The position numbers and the translations under genes were made by a program. This document shows, in pieces, positions 6,134-6,500 of a stretch of 6,500 nt of DNA (the stretch's first letter is position 1; every line of letters starts with the position of its first letter). Under the pieces are notes generated by a model. The model ran no database searches. It saw only the letters and a list, made by a program, of their open reading frames with translations, and had not been told where the DNA came from. The stretch lies in contig OMRN01000378.1 of the NCBI GenBank assembly GCA_900313265.1, positions 1 through 6,500 on the forward strand, in the 5' to 3' direction. The stretch comes from an uncultured Lachnospiraceae bacterium (GTDB lineage Bacteria; Bacillota; Clostridia; Lachnospirales; Lachnospiraceae).

Positions 6134-6162
6134 TTGCTTTAAGCCGCCTCTTTCTTTATACT
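6134..6162 (+). promoter_or_regulatory. Possible promoter of the HAD gene
   Basis: On the plus strand TTGCTT (6134-6139) and TATACT (6157-6162) are 17 bases apart, about 48 bases before the start codon. The -10 is good and the -35 is half-matched. It diverges from the rplM promoter, with about 35 bases between the two -35 elements. Confidence 0.5.
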
Positions 6163-6209
6163 AAAAATCATTACAATAATAGTATCTGTGTTATGGGAGA
6201 GAACCGATT

Positions 6210-6500
6210 ATGTATTCTGTGATTTTTGATATGGACGGTGTCATTTTCGACACCGAAAGAATAATCTCCGATTTATGGCGCGAAGTGGCCGACGAACATC
6301 AGATTCCGAATATCGACGAAGCAGTTCACCGCTGTATCGGCATTACCGACGCTGCCACTAAGAAGGTTTTTGAGGATTTATACGGGGTGGATTTCCCCTA
6401 CGGGCATTATAAGAAAATGGTTTCCGTCCGTTTTCACGAGCGCTGCGACGGCGGCCGCATTCCCACGAAACCCGGAATCCGCGAACTGCTTACGTTCTTA
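6210..6500 (+). CDS. HAD-superfamily hydrolase (beta-phosphoglucomutase-like), N-terminal part, truncated by window edge
   Basis: The first 97 codons are present and open to the right edge. The protein begins MYSVIFDMDGVIFDTERI. Asp7 is the expected phosphorylated nucleophile and Asp9 the general acid/base of the DxD motif I. The following Phe-Asp-Thr-Glu is typical of subfamily IA members with a helical cap, such as beta-phosphoglucomutase and phosphoglycolate phosphatase. Residues from about 15 to 75 would be the cap. Motifs II and III lie beyond the window, and so does the information needed to guess the substrate; full members have about 210-230 residues. The start is supported by GGGAGAG about 9 bases upstream. 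It is the only plus-strand gene and diverges from rplM. Confidence 0.92.
   Translation, partial: MYSVIFDMDGVIFDTERIISDLWREVADEHQIPNIDEAVHRCIGITDAATKKVFEDLYGVDFPYGHYKKMVSVRFHERCDGGRIPTKPGIRELLTFL

Noticed and set aside
1..6500. CRISPR arrays, tRNA/rRNA genes, phage or transposase genes, defence systems
   Set aside because: Both strands were read; no spaced direct repeats, no RNA gene signatures and no recombinase or defence domains were seen. The window is mostly ordinary chromosomal content.

Overview
The window looks like a chromosomal stretch from a moderately AT-rich Gram-positive Clostridia species, most likely a Lachnospiraceae-type gut or rumen bacterium. This rests on strong AGGAGG-type ribosome binding sites, sigma-A promoters, U-tract terminators, a closely spaced rplM-rpsI pair, and the style of the ABC exporter and GGDEF-EAL proteins. 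It is inference from protein and signal style; no species marker is visible. Apart from one gene at the right edge, everything is on the minus strand, so transcription runs from high to low coordinates.

Layout from right to left. At 6210-6500 a plus-strand HAD-family phosphatase/mutase gene begins and runs off the window. It diverges from the minus-strand rplM-rpsI ribosomal operon (5895-5034), which has a consensus promoter (TTGACA, 17 bases, TATACT), a leader of about 165 bases and a clear terminator at 4973-5005. A second unit has its own promoter near 4900. It encodes an unrecognised 109-residue protein with a hydrophobic middle and an Asn/Ser/Pro-rich linker, followed 13 bases later by a CMP-sugar synthetase that best fits PseF (pseudaminic acid cytidylyltransferase). 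This unit ends at a perfect 24-bp palindrome acting as a terminator (3747-3797). A third unit starts just beyond it, with an extended -10 promoter and a GTG start. It encodes a four-helix membrane GGDEF-EAL protein, an unrecognised 88-residue protein, GDP-L-fucose synthase (fcl), and the N-terminal third of an ABC exporter cut by the left edge. No terminator is visible between these four genes.

Taken together, the non-ribosomal part combines cell-surface sugar activation (CMP-pseudaminic acid, GDP-fucose), a membrane c-di-GMP turnover protein and an exporter. That would suit control of surface or flagellar glycosylation and motility, but the link is inferred from position only. I do not see a clearly new biological system. 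The most interesting items are the perfect palindrome shared by a terminator and the edge of a promoter, the altered GGDEF active site beside an intact EAL site, and the two unrecognised small proteins.
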